Assembly: GCA_035578175.1 (NCBI GenBank)
Contig: JAQMRL010000003.1
Span: 81,541,969-81,605,968, forward strand
Length of the DNA: 64,000 bases
Origin: Catonia carolina
Lineage: Eukaryota > Arthropoda > Insecta > Hemiptera > Achilidae
Direction: 5' to 3'
In this document: positions 35,058-46,798 of the stretch, piece by piece
How the letters are laid out: each line of letters starts with the position of its first letter
How positions within the stretch are numbered: the first letter of the stretch is position 1
Program-made: the position numbers and the translations under genes
Notes under the pieces: model-generated
Told to the model about the DNA's origin: nothing
What the model saw: the letters and a program-made list of their open reading frames with translations, nothing else
Database searches by the model: none

Positions 35058-35167
35058 ACGGAATTTGAACCATAGGGAAATAGCATTGATTTTCATTAGT
35101 TAGTTAATATTTTCTTCCTACGAATAAATGAAGGCTTATTATAGTCAGGAACCATTAGAAAATGTTT

Positions 35168-35560
35168 GTTGTTTAGGTCATCAGCCGAAAGGCTGGTTTG
35201 AACCTGTAGAGGTTTTACTAAGTAAAACGAGGAGTGAGGTGGTTTACAGTTGCCTTCCTCACTGAATGAAAAAGCACATTTAACAGCATGCCGGGCCCTC
35301 TGTAAAGCACATATTTTCCACTCTGCAAATGACACCTTCACTTCATTCACCACAGGGTCTGGCTGTATAATGAAATTCATTACTTTCAGAGGAGATAACT
35401 CTGATTAGTGTCTTTTACACCTCTACCTCTTCTGTTCTTAAATGGTTCAGTCATTTAATTGGCTGACCATGTGATAAAAAACAGAACTATTTCTTTTAGC
35501 CCTGCAACGAACAGATTGAGTGAAAATAATTTAACCTCCACCTGTCTGTTATGGGCAGTA
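35168..35560 (+). mobile_element. ~395-bp SINE-like retroposon, copy in foldback arm
   Basis: Flanked by AAAATGTTT at 35159-35167 and 35561-35569. It has the conserved 5' hairpin CAGCCGAAAGGCTG and ends TTATGGGCAGT. The opposite arm of the host element, near 37360, keeps the uninterrupted site with a single AAAATGTTT, confirming the boundaries. Confidence 0.88.
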
Positions 35561-35961
35561 AAAATGTTTATTTCTTTTAATAAATATCAATTTTGATACA
35601 ATTTAATCTGTATTTCAGCTTAAATACAGAAATACATAAATTTGTAACCGTTTTCCATTTAAGTATTGTAAATTTTATCCAATTTTAGCACTGTCATATT
35701 TGGAGTAATGGTAACGTTCTGGTCATCAACAATCTAGATTGTTGCAATAATCTAAAATTATTGCAACAATCAGCTGTCTCTGAAAATTAAATGTTACTGA
35801 AGGAAATATTTAGGCATTTAAAAATAATACTGAATTTGCTTAAAAAACAAATTTTTAAGTAAATAATTTTATATGATAAAACAAATTGTACCTTTTAATA
35901 AATATCAAATTTTAATTATTTTAATTTATTAATTTTAAATTTTAATTATTAATTTAATTTT

Positions 35962-36277
35962 GACCCACCGGGTTGGTCAAGAGGTAAAGTCGTCGCCAAA
36001 ATCAGCTGTGTAACAGCTGATTTTCGGAGGCGAAGGTTCCTGGTTCAAATTCTAGTAAAGGTAGTTTCTTTTATACGGATTTGAATACTAGACAATGGTT
36101 ACCGGTGTACTTTGATGGTTGGGGTTTAATTAACCATACTCTCTCAGGAATGGTCGGCCTGGGTCTGTACAAGACTACACCTCATTTACACGTCATACAC
36201 ATCATCCTCAACTCATTGGGTCATGGGGTTGCTTATTGTCTAAATTGAACAGATTGCAACGTACACAAATTAGGAAT
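35962..36277 (+). mobile_element. tRNA-derived SINE, family 1, best copy
   Basis: Starts GACCCACCGGGTTGGTCAAG. The box-A-like GGGTTGGTCAAGAGG is followed by the hairpin AAAATCAGCTG TGT AACAGCTGATTTT, and then box B GGTTCAAATTC near 36042. The body runs to ACACAAATTAGG and an A-run. Most complete member of the family here. Confidence 0.8.
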
Positions 36278-36441
36278 AAAAAAAAATTAAATTTAATTAT
36301 TTCGTTTCGTAATATTTTCAATATATTTTGAACAATAGAAAAATTAACCGCTGATGGATTCGCCCACCTATTTTTACATCTCCAGGTCAGAACGTTACTG
36401 TTACTCCACAAACATAAGAATGCGGAAAGTGTATAAAATTT

Positions 36442-37248
36442 CTTCTTCTTAGGGTGCCTGTCCGTTCCGAACGTTGGCGATCATTCTGGATATTATTACT
36501 TTGTTGGTTGCGCTCCTGAACAATTGGGTGGAGGTCTTTCCGAACCACGCTCTAAGGTTAGCCAACCAGGAAATTCTTCTTCGTCCTGGGGCTCTCCTGC
36601 CTTCTATTTTCCCTTGTAATATGCTCTGCAATAGTTCATACCTGCCTTGATTGCGCATTATGTGACCTAAATATTCCAGCTTTCGACATTTGATGAGGTT
36701 GACCAGTTCTGGGGCTGTATTCATCCTCCTTAGTACCTCTTGGTTGGTAACCCTATCGGTCCATGGTATCCTCAGGATCCTTCTGTACAGCCATAACTCA
36801 AATGCATGGAGCCTCGATATTGTGTCCTCCTTTAGGGTCCATGATTCTACACCATACAGAAGCACTGAATATACATAACATTTGAGGAGTCTTAGCTTTG
36901 TATTTAGGGTGAGGTCACGGCTCTTAAACACTGAACCCATTGTTAAGAAAGCACTTTTGGCTTTTCCAATACGGCATCGGATCTCCTGGGAATTGTCCAA
37001 TGACTCATTGATCACCGTTCCCAAGTAGGTGTATTGTGGGACTCTTTCAATTCTTGTCTGATTGATGTACAGTTCTGCCCCTCCAATGTTTTCTTTGCTA
37101 ATGACCATAAGCTTTGTTTTGTTAATATTTATATCAAGTCCATATACTTTACTTGTTTCTGTGATCCTATCCATCAAACCCTGCAGGCCCTCTATTGAAT
37201 CAGAAAACACTATGGTATCATCGGCATAACGTAAATTGTTGAGCTTGA
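36442..37248 (-). pseudogene. 5'-truncated RTE-like LINE with intact C-terminal frame
   Basis: The minus-strand frame begins at the reverse-transcriptase active site (KLNNLRYADDTIVFSDSIEG) and stays open for ~260 codons: INKTKLMVISK, YTYLGTVINESLDN, LLYGVESWTLKEDT, FELWLYRRILRIPWTDRVTN, LEYLGHIMRN, GRRAPGRRRISWLANLRAWF and a terminal IANVRNGQAP. A 9-bp duplication ATAAAATTT (36433-36441 and 37249-37257) bounds it and the 3' tail is (AAG)n. The 5' truncation at insertion means it never encoded a full protein, but the open frame shows it is young. Confidence 0.9.
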
Positions 37249-37481
37249 ATAAAATTTACAATACTTAAATGGAACGTTTACAAATTTATGTATTTCCGTA
37301 TTTAAGCTAAAATACAGCTTAAATGTATCAAAATTGATATATATTTTAAAAGTTCTAAACATTTTTCTTAACGATTCCTGACTATAACATGTCTTCATTT
37401 TTTCATGGGAAGAAAATATTAATAAACTAATAAAAATCAATACTATTTCCCTATGGTTCAAATTCCGAGGGACACCCGGTA

Positions 37482-39020
37482 TATAAATTTATTGAGCTAG
37501 AAATATTTCAATAGTTTATCGCTTTATCGTAGCTTAATAAAAAATACAGGCTATTTTTAAAGTTCCTCTTTATTGTAAATTAGTAGATTGAAGAAAACCG
37601 TATTAATTTGTTTTAAACTAAATTCTTGGTAACAGTATAATATTTTTCTAAAGTTAATTTTTTGCTTGTTTTTGAGGTAGGGACTTTTCTGGGAAATGTT
37701 ATTATTGACTCTATTAAATCAAGATTTTAAAACTATAAGGGTCGTGTGAAATAATAAACATCAAAAAGGTTTTTAGTTTTTAGAATTTTCTTGTTGTTTA
37801 CAGGAAATTAGGTTATAATGGAAAATAAAGGTCACGGTTTCCTGTTATTTGTTTAAAATTAGTTCAGTATAGTTCTGATTCTCTTTCAAGAGACTTAAGA
37901 AATAGTGAGTTTTCTAGAAAAGAATTATTTTAGAGTGAAATGGAGTGTTAAAGTTTAAAAATGTTGGACAATAATGAAATATTTTTACATTTTCATGCCA
38001 ATTACCCGACTGTATCAAACAATGGTAACTGTTACATAATACTAAGTAAAAAAACAATAATTTTTAAACCATTTCAAAAGTTGAGTATAATGCAGCGATC
38101 AAAATATTTATTTATTCAAAACAAAACAGTGACCAATAAAACAATTATACAATAAATTAAACAGGCGATTAAAAACGTAAGACAATTAAGTGGTTGAAAA
38201 GGAATGTTTACGTCAACCGTAAGTGATAATTACTGTATGACTAAAGTTGCTGTACAGGCGATTAAAAATATTAAAAAATTATAAAAAAAATTTATTATAT
38301 TAGTATATTATTCTACAAATTGCGTCAAGCGATTAAAAATATCCATGACTTTGAAATTTTTAGAGTATTTATATACGCTGAAAATTGTCTTATGGTAATA
38401 ATCTGGGTATATCAAAATTTATGTTCCAGTAAACGCATAAATGAGGAGCGAACACATACAATTCAAACGTCTGGAATTAAATAATTCCAGTTAGCGCCTT
38501 TGTAGTGAGTTAATCAGTAATTGGACTGTGAATGGACTTATAATTCCATATTCGATATATTTATAGTTGTCGGGCCATTTCAAAATAGTATCGTTACGGG
38601 ACCGGTTCTGAATTATGTTAATTTTCGTTAACGTTCATACGCTATTCCGTTCTTGAAATATTTTGTTCACACACAGACTAATCGCTAACAACATGGGGTT
38701 TTTTTTAGGTTCAATGGTCCGGAAAACTTGTATTTCCGGTACAAAATCGATATGAAGACAGTATACGTTTGCTGTGTATTCATGTAGGGCACGGAAAAGT
38801 AAAAAGAAGATGAAGTTATGTTCTACTAAATCAGGAACCTATAAAAATCTATCTTATCAGAAAAAATTAATGTCAGGGGATAATTCATTTTGTTCAGCAA
38901 TTATTAAGTTATTCTTGTTTGCTCTATACTACAGTTAGTAGTTAAGTATTGCAGGCTGACGTATAGTTCTGATAGTCAAATAAAAGTGGAAAACGTAAGT
39001 TAAAAATAAACAGTTTAATA
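37482..39020. other. Intron sequence, nothing recognised
   Basis: AT-rich. The phrase GGCGATTAAAAA recurs at 38164 and 38258 (AGCGATTAAAAA at 38328) without a clear array. Confidence 0.5.
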
Positions 39021-39024
39021 GTAC

Positions 39025-39676
39025 TGTCACCGCCACCCCTTCTAATTAATCATTTACTGTGTTGCCGGCTTTAATACATCTTCCGGCCTTTGTCGGCGCG
39101 GTGGGCCCTTTGACGGCATAGCGACAAACCTTTCGGCTCCCCACCGACAGAGGCCTTTGTCATCAAGGCCAAGCCAGTCGCCGCTCTCTACCACAGCGCG
39201 CCCGGCAGCTATATAAAGAGCGCTGCACTGAGCCGGGCGATTCAATTCCGATCAAGATTCCGAAGGATTCACTTCGAACCAGACAGCAGACAAGACGTCC
39301 ACCACGGCACACGGCTGGCGGACTCCAGCGAGGACTGATCGACGACCCCGCAAGAGAGAAGATGATGCTTCCGCTCGCCGACTCGTCACCGTAAGCCGTC
39401 GACCGGACCGTCATCGCCCGCTGACGCGAGCGATGCCCACAGCGGTCCCTCGACCGAGCCTTACACCTACCGGATCCGACGAAGCAGCCATTGACGCACT
39501 ACTGCGAGGGAAGAAGATTACTCCTCCGCTGGACGACGACACGCCGCGTCGTCCAGCTCCTCGACCGCCACGATGACTACGACCGACGCCTCTCCAAGAC
39601 GACCACCGCTTAAACGGCCCTTTTCAGGGCCACCAAACAAATAAGGTTAGCCACTTAATGTCGCCATCCGGTGACA
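39025..39676 (+). mobile_element. Solo LTR of a Gypsy-type retrotransposon
   Basis: The 652-bp segment starts TGTCACCG and ends CGGTGACA, the TG...CA ends of an LTR, and is flanked by GTAC at 39021-39024 and 39677-39680. A 4-bp duplication is rather typical of Gypsy-type elements. It is GC-rich, in strong contrast to its surroundings. A TATA box (CTATATAAAG, ~39210) precedes a possible initiator ~30 bp on (GATTCAATTCC), and an AAATAAGG near 39640 may serve in polyadenylation. There are no gag-pol genes next to it. Recombination between two LTRs is the usual origin. Confidence 0.75.
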
Positions 39677-39730
39677 GTACAATAAGAAGAAATGCACTGT
39701 GAGTTTTTTACACAATTATAAAAACAAAAT

Positions 39731-40622
39731 GGTACTTTTACATTAACGAAGGGCCACTCTGATTTCAATTGGAAATGCACTGAAATGCACATTCACTCAT
39801 TAAACACTGATATACTTTATTATAAATTGATTTCTGGAGGATTTAAGTCGTTAATGGTATCCAAATTCGGGGTAAAAAGATCGTTTCCAGCTGTAAGCCT
39901 CCACTGGAACTCGACCAGGTATGACTGACTACACATGGTGTCTAGCCGTCTCGCGATGTCTTCTCTTTCACCATTTAGCACTGCCCCAGAACCATTTGAT
40001 GATCTGTCTGTGCGTTCCGGTTCCTGATCAACATAATAATATTTATGATTCACTTTAAAGTAGTGAAAACCGGCATTCTCTAAAGTGGTAGTGCAATACG
40101 AACGCCATGTGTCTGAATAAATTACGGACCCTTCAGCGATATTGTTCACTATTACATTTATGATTGTGTTTAAGCTTTCATTTTCAATTTAATATTTAAT
40201 TTTTGTGTAAATTTATTTATTTAATTTTCAAGCCAGTTACCATTTACAAACATGTTGACTTTTGTACAGCAGGATCTTTTTTACAACACCACTGAATTCG
40301 TTCACCGAAATTTAATTCATTTCGTGGCCGGCCCGACACCGTCAAACTTTCGGTAAAACTCAATACTCCTGCAGTAAGGCACTGACTGGTTCCTCGGTCG
40401 TCGGTAAATCCCATAATTTCATAATAAACACACGTAACGAACATATCGATGAACACTACTTCAAACTACAACATACAATGAACCATTTATCTTCGATGAA
40501 TTAATGTAATAATATATTACGATCCATTACCGCTAATAAACATAATTAAATATATAAAAATGATATCATGTTATCATGTTTAGACTAGTAATCAGAGTGG
40601 CCCCCGATAATGTAAAAGTACC
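39731..40622 (-). mobile_element. Merlin (IS1016/ISXO2-like) DNA transposon, defective
   Basis: The ends GGTACTTTTACATTA..CG and GGGCCACTCTGATT match in inverse over ~33 bp, and a perfect 8-bp duplication AACAAAAT (39723-39730 and 40623-40630) surrounds the 892-bp element. Merlin elements make 8-9 bp duplications. The minus strand codes for GSVIYSDTWRSYCTTTLENA, then FHYFKVNHKYYYVD and SYLVEFQWR: the ISXO2-like DDE core with the S-D-(T/C)-W..Y and VNH..(Y/N)(F/Y)VD blocks. Upstream, a frame at about 40244-40456 (GFTDDRGTSQCLTAGV...WCCKKD) may be the zinc-binding N-terminal region. The first catalytic Asp region between the two pieces is missing. Confidence 0.85.
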
Positions 40623-40630
40623 AACAAAAT

Positions 40631-41407
40631 TAATGATGAAGCTTTGTTTAAAATAATATAATTTTAGTTAAACAAACAATGACAAAGAAAGCCATTATTT
40701 TCGAATAACTTAATAAAAACAAAAATAAAGAACATTTCCACAGATCTTTGCTTTATTTTTCATAGTATTACACTTTATTACAATAGAACAAAAAGAAGGC
40801 GGTGAAAACTAAAGTTACAGGTTGTGTAGGCGACTTTTAACGGAAAAGACAGAAAACAGACTGGTTGACAAGCGAACTGGGTTAAATAAACTCTTTAACT
40901 AGAACAAAATGGAAGTCGCGTTAACTACTATAGCGACAGAAACCTAACCAAAGACATACTGAGTAACCTAGGCAATATAATAAATAATAAACTTTTTCCT
41001 TGTCGCTTTGATTTAAACTAAAACCACTAACAATTCTTTTCTTTTCCATCAGACGAACACTTTGTTATAAAAAAAGTTTTCCGAATTAACTATGACAGTT
41101 AAATAAGAGAAAATTCACAAGCATTCTTTTTTCTTTCGCTTTCCTTTGTAGGTGGAGTAGTCTACTACATAGAAACTTCAACATTGCTTTCAGCTACTAA
41201 ACTTTTCAATTTAAACAAGATGACGACCGTATAATCGATTGTCAGTCTCATAAACTTATTTTGTAGTTTATTGTGTACAAAATTTATTTATAAATTATTT
41301 GTTAAAAATTATGACAAATTGTAGTAATCTACTGATAAGTCTTTAACTAAATCTACATTTTGTCGTTATTTTTTTACCCGGTTTTACGTTAAACTAAAGA
41401 AGTCTTC
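40631..41407. other. Intron sequence, nothing recognised
   Basis: AT-rich with no coding blocks or element ends found. Confidence 0.5.
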
Positions 41408-41930
41408 TTCTTTTTCAGGTGCTTATCAGTTCTGAATATTGGCGACCATCACAGCAATCTTCACTTTGTCCGTTACACTGCAGAATAGCTCTTCTGGGTT
41501 CTTTCCAAACCAAGTTCTCAGATTTCGAAGCAACGATACCCTTCTTCTGTCAGGTCCATGCTTTCCATAACATTTTTCCTGCAGAATGACTCGTAGTAAC
41601 GAATATCGAGAGCCATTTCGGATTATATGACCAAAATATTAGAGCTTTCTACACTTGATGGTGGAAAAGTGACCTTTTTCATTCTTCAGAAAACCTCTAT
41701 ATTTGGTATTCGAGTCCATGGAACTCTCAACATTCGTCTGTACAGCCACGTCTCAAATGCCTCCAGTTTCCTTGTGATGGCTTTATCCAAGGTCTAGAAC
41801 TCTACACCGTATATAGGAGTACAGAAAAGACATAACATCTTAGATGTTTCATTTTTGTTGCAAGAGTAAAGTTGCGGCTCTTGAAAATAGGACCAATTTG
41901 ATTAAATATTGCTTTTGCCTTGCCTATCTT
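41408..41930 (-). pseudogene. RTE-like LINE fragment, downstream member of a head-to-tail pair
   Basis: The minus strand begins IGKAKAIFNQIGPIFKSRN and continues through CYVFSVLLYTV in broken frames to a GGTGCTTATCAGTTCTGAAT-type 3' end and an AAGAAG tail near 41402. It directly follows the tail of the copy at 41935-42600. 5' truncated, many stops. Confidence 0.7.
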
Positions 41931-41934
41931 CTTT

Positions 41935-42600
41935 TCTCAGGGTGCCTCTCCATTCCGAAGGTTGACGACCATCATGACGATGCTTACTTTATTAGTAGCT
42001 ATTCGAAGCAGTTCTTCTGAGCTTTTATTAAACCATACTCTCACAAAATTCGATCCATGAAATTCTTCTGCGTCCTTGTCCCCTTCTACTGTCGATTTTG
42101 CTTTGCAGAATGCTTTGGAGCAGCAGTTCATACCACTGCGCTCATCCCGCATGATATAACCGAGATATTGCAGCTTTCGTGCTTTCACTATGCTAATCAA
42201 TTCTGCTGCTTTTTCATTCGATGTAGCACTTCTGCATCAGTAATTTTCTGCGTCCAGGATATTCGCAGCGTTCTCCTATACAACCACAATTTCAACGCTT
42301 TCAATTTGTTGATTGTTGCTTCTGTAAGAGTCCAATCCTCAACTCCGTATAATAGGACTGAGAACACACAACACTTCATGATACTCGTTTTAGTATCAAG
42401 GGTTAAATTGTGGCTTTTAAAGACAGAATTCATGGTGTCGAATACATTTCTGGCCTTGGCTATAATGTCTTTTACGCCTTGCCATACGATATTTAATTTT
42501 ATTATGTATTGTCCCACTACACCTTTATCCTTACCTCGTTCCCAGGTAACAATAATGTTGCACTCTCTATCCGAGCTCAAATGTTATAACTTTACCATGT
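41935..42600 (-). pseudogene. RTE-like LINE fragment, upstream member of the pair
   Basis: Frames at 42580-42197 and 42200-41937 give VFKSHNLTLDTKTSIMKC, VLLYGVEDWTL, LKLWLYRRTLRISWTQKI, ARKLQYLGYIMRDE and VVNLRNGEAP. These are the same C-terminal blocks as at 36449-37210. The two frames are joined by a frameshift. The 3' tail is CACCCTGAGAAAAGAAG. Confidence 0.8.
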
Positions 42601-44519
42601 TTTATCCTACAATTTTTTATGTAGCTACAATTTAAGCTACCTCGCTTGACCAGGAATGACCTATGGATCATGTTAAATTTTTAAGCAAATCATTGAACTT
42701 ACATTAATTGATGTTGATCACTACAATCAATTAACTACTTTTTATCAGCGGTAACAGCTGAGGAATTTTAAAGATAAATGAATAATAGTTTATAAACAGA
42801 ACTAATTTACTGAAATAAAAAATCTAGTTATCATGTTTAATTTTCAGAAAATAATTCTGAATGAATTAAAATCATATTATCTCGTATAAGTAGAAAAGTG
42901 TACGGAGGCCTTTCTCTACAAATTAATATTAATACTTTTTTGGTATAAATAAACTATTCTAAATTTTCGTTGCTTTATACATTATTGAGGTGGTCAGTTA
43001 CGATTAGACTGGATGACGTGTATGACTACGCTTACCGGTTAGTCCAACCTACAGAGGTGAAGTCCTTCGTAATTCTGTCACGCCAAAATGGCGTCTCCAC
43101 CATTTTATTACAAAGCCACACCCCTTTATTATTTTACGTAAATTTTTATAATATATCTTTATAAATAATATGTTTGACAATTTATTTAATTTATTAGTTT
43201 TCAAGGTCCAGTTGAATTCATTTTGATTCTTAACAATTAGTCTTATTCAAATACAGAGCAGATCATTGGTATTTATAGGCTTATTACTCTCCGCCAACTC
43301 CATTCGTATTTTCCAAGTTAGTACGAATACATGACAGTGATGGACCTATCAATGCGTGCGTTTTTATGTCCAACCATGTATGCGTGAATGACGGCAAGAG
43401 CTGGATTTGTCCACCATTTCTATGTTCATGGAAGTTTACGTGTTTACCTTTCAACGAAATAAACATAAAACCGTTTGTTTTATTATTCATTCACTACTTT
43501 AAGCACTCATAAATAATTAGGTACTTAATTTTGGTTTTTATTTACTTTATAGTATTAAATTGGGAGAGAGAAATTAATTTTTCTTTATAATATAAATAAT
43601 TAAATATTATAAAGTGTATATTATTTTCTTTTTTATATTTATTATGACGCTCTAAAGTCCGGATACGAGGGTTCACAAATAATTAAGTTATAAAAGTGTT
43701 GCAGATTTTTTTCTAAAAGCTCTTTAAAAATGAAATTAGTGAAGAAATTCTCTTCGTGCACCTCAAAGAGCTACAAATAAGATTGTAGTATCGTGAGAAA
43801 ATTAAACAAATTTTGGTTATGTTGTTTGCGCGTCACAAAATATTAAAAAGTTTTCGTTAGCTAAATCAACATAAGAGATTGAATGTGATTATTATTTTCT
43901 TTTAATGCATAAATAAATGAATCACCGTTTCATCTATCAAATGTAGCGTAAAAGAAAAAAGTAATTAGATAAGTATAGTACTTCTAAATAGGAAATATTG
44001 CACTATAGGCCTAAATCGTTAACCCCGCCGGTTTTTCAAATTTTATTTCGAGCCCACCTTTTATGTGGTTTAAGTGTATGTTAGACCCCCTTATTTTTAC
44101 ATAAGTGTGCATCTTTTTATAACACTTTTACTGGTAATTCTTATTTAAGTTAGATGTTTAAAGCGTATTCCAGTTAGGAGAATGGGTTCAATATTGAAAT
44201 AATTAAAAACATATTACAAACAGATTAGAACATGTATTTTAAATAAATACATATTACTGAAAACAAAAATTAAGACTACTAATGCAATTTTATAACTTCG
44301 TTTGTAACGACCTATTCCAATTAAAAATTTGTTTCAATGTTGGAAAAATTAAGAATATTTTACTTCATGTATTTTGTCTACACAGAACTCCATTTATTTT
44401 ATTTAAACTAAGCTTTGCTCCCCACCCGAACCTTCATCACCCCCCTTTGAGAACCATTGGATTAACCAATTAACATAACATTAACATACAAACAATCAAA
44501 TGACGTCTGTAGACAGGAA
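42601..44519. other. Intron sequence, nothing recognised
   Basis: AT-rich. The 192-codon plus-strand frame at 42057-42635 is the antisense of the LINE and is not a gene. Confidence 0.5.
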
Positions 44520-45130
44520 AGAGTTTGTGCGACGAGGAGTAAAGCAGGGATATACATACTGTCCTCTTACATGGGTGTACTTCTGCTTTCTATTAAAACT
44601 TGCCTGAGGGAATACGTGAGCGAGATCAGGGTAGAACTTTTTTCTTCAAAAACTAAATTCTATGCTCTGGTCTAGTAAAAAACAGAAGAGGATGAAGAAG
44701 TTAATGGCTGCATTTAAGTTTTTGGTCCAATAACTACACATGGTGAGTGCTGGAAAATAAACTCCTGGAATAAACGTGATCTGGAGGGCTTATAAATGAA
44801 TTTTTTACAAAGGTACTGAAGGGTCTCCAGAGTGGAGCATGTAAGAAACGAAAGGATAGGGCGATGAACCGGTTTTCAGGATACCATAGTAGACAGAATA
44901 GAGACCAAACAGTTGGTATGAAAATGTTGAAAGAATGGTAGTAGGCAGATGGCCCCAATGATCGTTACTATCCCATCCAAAAAACAGAAGGAGAAGAGGT
45001 CATCCACAAAAACCATGTATACGGGGAATACAAGAGTTTATGGTAGCAAGAAATCTCAGGGAGGGTGATTGGGAAGACAGAATACGATGAGCTGTAGGAT
45101 ATGTGAAGCGGGGAAATCTGTAGGACTCCC
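44520..45130 (+). pseudogene. Decayed LINE, RT start and C-terminal tail
   Basis: RKEFVRRGVKQGYTYCPLT near the start is a G(V/L)(R/K)QGC.LSP block. The 3' part reads RRRRGHPQKPCIRGIQEFMV and LREGDWEDRIR, matching the GRPRKTW..GIQEAM.....DEGDWEDR tail of the LINE at 54651-55211. The middle is deleted or unrecognisable. Confidence 0.65.
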
Positions 45131-45714
45131 GCAAAAAAGTATAATTGAATAAAAATTAATTTTCTTTTATATTTTGTGAATGTTAGATGGAATTAGGCCA
45201 AGAAATAAAACAAATCATAACAACGAAACTTTCAAAATAATTTCGTTTTCCTGTTGATCTGGTTTGTGTCACGTGTAAATTAACTAATTGAATCAACTAA
45301 CAGGCTATTTGTTAATTAAAGTGGAGTGATGGTACCGTATTATAATAGTGTGCTTAGTTACCATCAAAACCAAAATTTGACAGTGTGAAGCAATACAATC
45401 ATTGTTGAAAGCATTCTATATAATCTAAAATCAAAAATAAAACCATTTATATCTGTTCTTCAGTATATATAATGAGATTGTGTTGAATCATACAGTTCAA
45501 GTATGTGGGGGATATTCAACAGGTTGGCATTCAACAGCCTATTATGGTCATTCTGTACGAAAATAGTAACTTTACCTTACGTCCTATAAAGATACAAATC
45601 TGAATCAACGGTTGAAAAGTGGGATTTATTAATTAAAAAAACGTACACTGAATTTAAATAAAATCCTCTATTTTAAAATAAAGAACATTAAAAAAATTCA
45701 CTGAATTATTATAT
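45131..45714. other. Intron sequence, nothing recognised
   Basis: AT-rich, no features recognised. Confidence 0.5.
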
Positions 45715-46450
45715 AGCTTACACTGTAATGCCTGTCATTTTATTAATTTCTAAATTTTATTAAATATAAATAAACCTAAGCAAGGTTCTACTTGTATTCA
45801 CTTCAAATAATATTTTAGAAAACTAATAGAAAAAAAATTGTTAGTTCACAGACAAACGACTGGGAGTCCATCTTGTTTTTACGCCTAACTATGCGTGATA
45901 AAGCCGAATGGGCGGTACCATCCCACCAGATATTTTTGCTTAATAAAGATATAATTTTTTAAATATACATACAATTTGTTATTTGAATACATTTTTTAAA
46001 GTTTTATTTTATTTATAACATAAATATATTTGAAGTTTAATCAAGCTAAATTAGTTCTGAGATACCGAACATGCATCGCGAAGCCATCTTGTTGCCCCGA
46101 TCTATCGACATGCCCTACGTACACTGAATTGTTTGCCATTTTATTAATTTTTCTAAACCCAGGTATTAAAATCTAAATTTTATTAAATATGAAGGGTAAT
46201 GTAAGGAAGTTTCTATTTATTGAATTCACAAGTGGAATGGGCTACCATCCCACCGGATATTTTTGCTTAAAAACGATATAATTTTAAAAATTTACATAGA
46301 ATTTGTTATTTAAATACATATTTTAAAGTTTTTTTAAATAATAACATAAATATATTTAAAGTTTAATCAAGTGAAATTAGCTCTGAGAAACCGAACAGGT
46401 ATCGCAAGACCATCTCGTTGCACCGACCTACCGATATGCCCTATGTAGCC
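45715..46450. repeat. Imperfect direct duplication, ~330-400 bp units
   Basis: CCATTTTATTAATTT-like starts, ACCATCCCACC(A/G)GATATTT blocks (45917 and 46244) and CCGAACA(T/G)G(C/T)ATCGC..(G/C)CCATCT blocks occur twice in the same order. The first unit has an extra ~80 bp. Non-coding. Confidence 0.65.
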
Positions 46451-46798
46451 CTACACATTGATACTCAATTATCATAAAAAGTGAATTTTACTTTCACTTT
46501 CGTTTACTTTTTGTATTAGGTTATACGTACTTTTGTTTGTCCTAAAATACATATTTTCATTTTCCACGTTTTTTCATGATGCTGAACATGTTTCGTTCAC
46601 CGCGGTTTTACATTTCGCGATATCCCAGGGAACGCATTAATCGCGATCGGAAAGATTTTGGTATATACACAAACAATAAAACTTTTTACTGGAATATTTG
46701 AATGCGTCGTAAATAAGATTATTTAACTGTACCATAATTTGGTAGTCGTAAATTCACATGGGTGTAAAAGAGAACCACTTTTATTATAGTGCTCGCCA

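Larger units (their letters stand above)
35058..37481. mobile_element. Long-arm foldback element carrying three nested insertions
   Basis: The segment from 35058 (CACGGAATTTGAACCATAGG) to about 35730 is repeated in reverse complement at 37481-37249 and continues at 36432-36383 once the LINE at 36442-37248 is removed. The right tip reads GGGACACCCGGTATATAA, a GGGTGTCCC-type end common in mariner-superfamily elements; the left tip has lost about ten bases of it. The left arm was hit by the ~395-bp retroposon (35168-35560), the right arm by the LINE, and the middle by a SINE (35962-36277). No own coding sequence is left. Confidence 0.75.

Noticed and set aside
42057..42635. 192-codon plus-strand ORF as a gene
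   Set aside because: It is the antisense of the LINE fragment at 41935-42600 and has no domain of its own.
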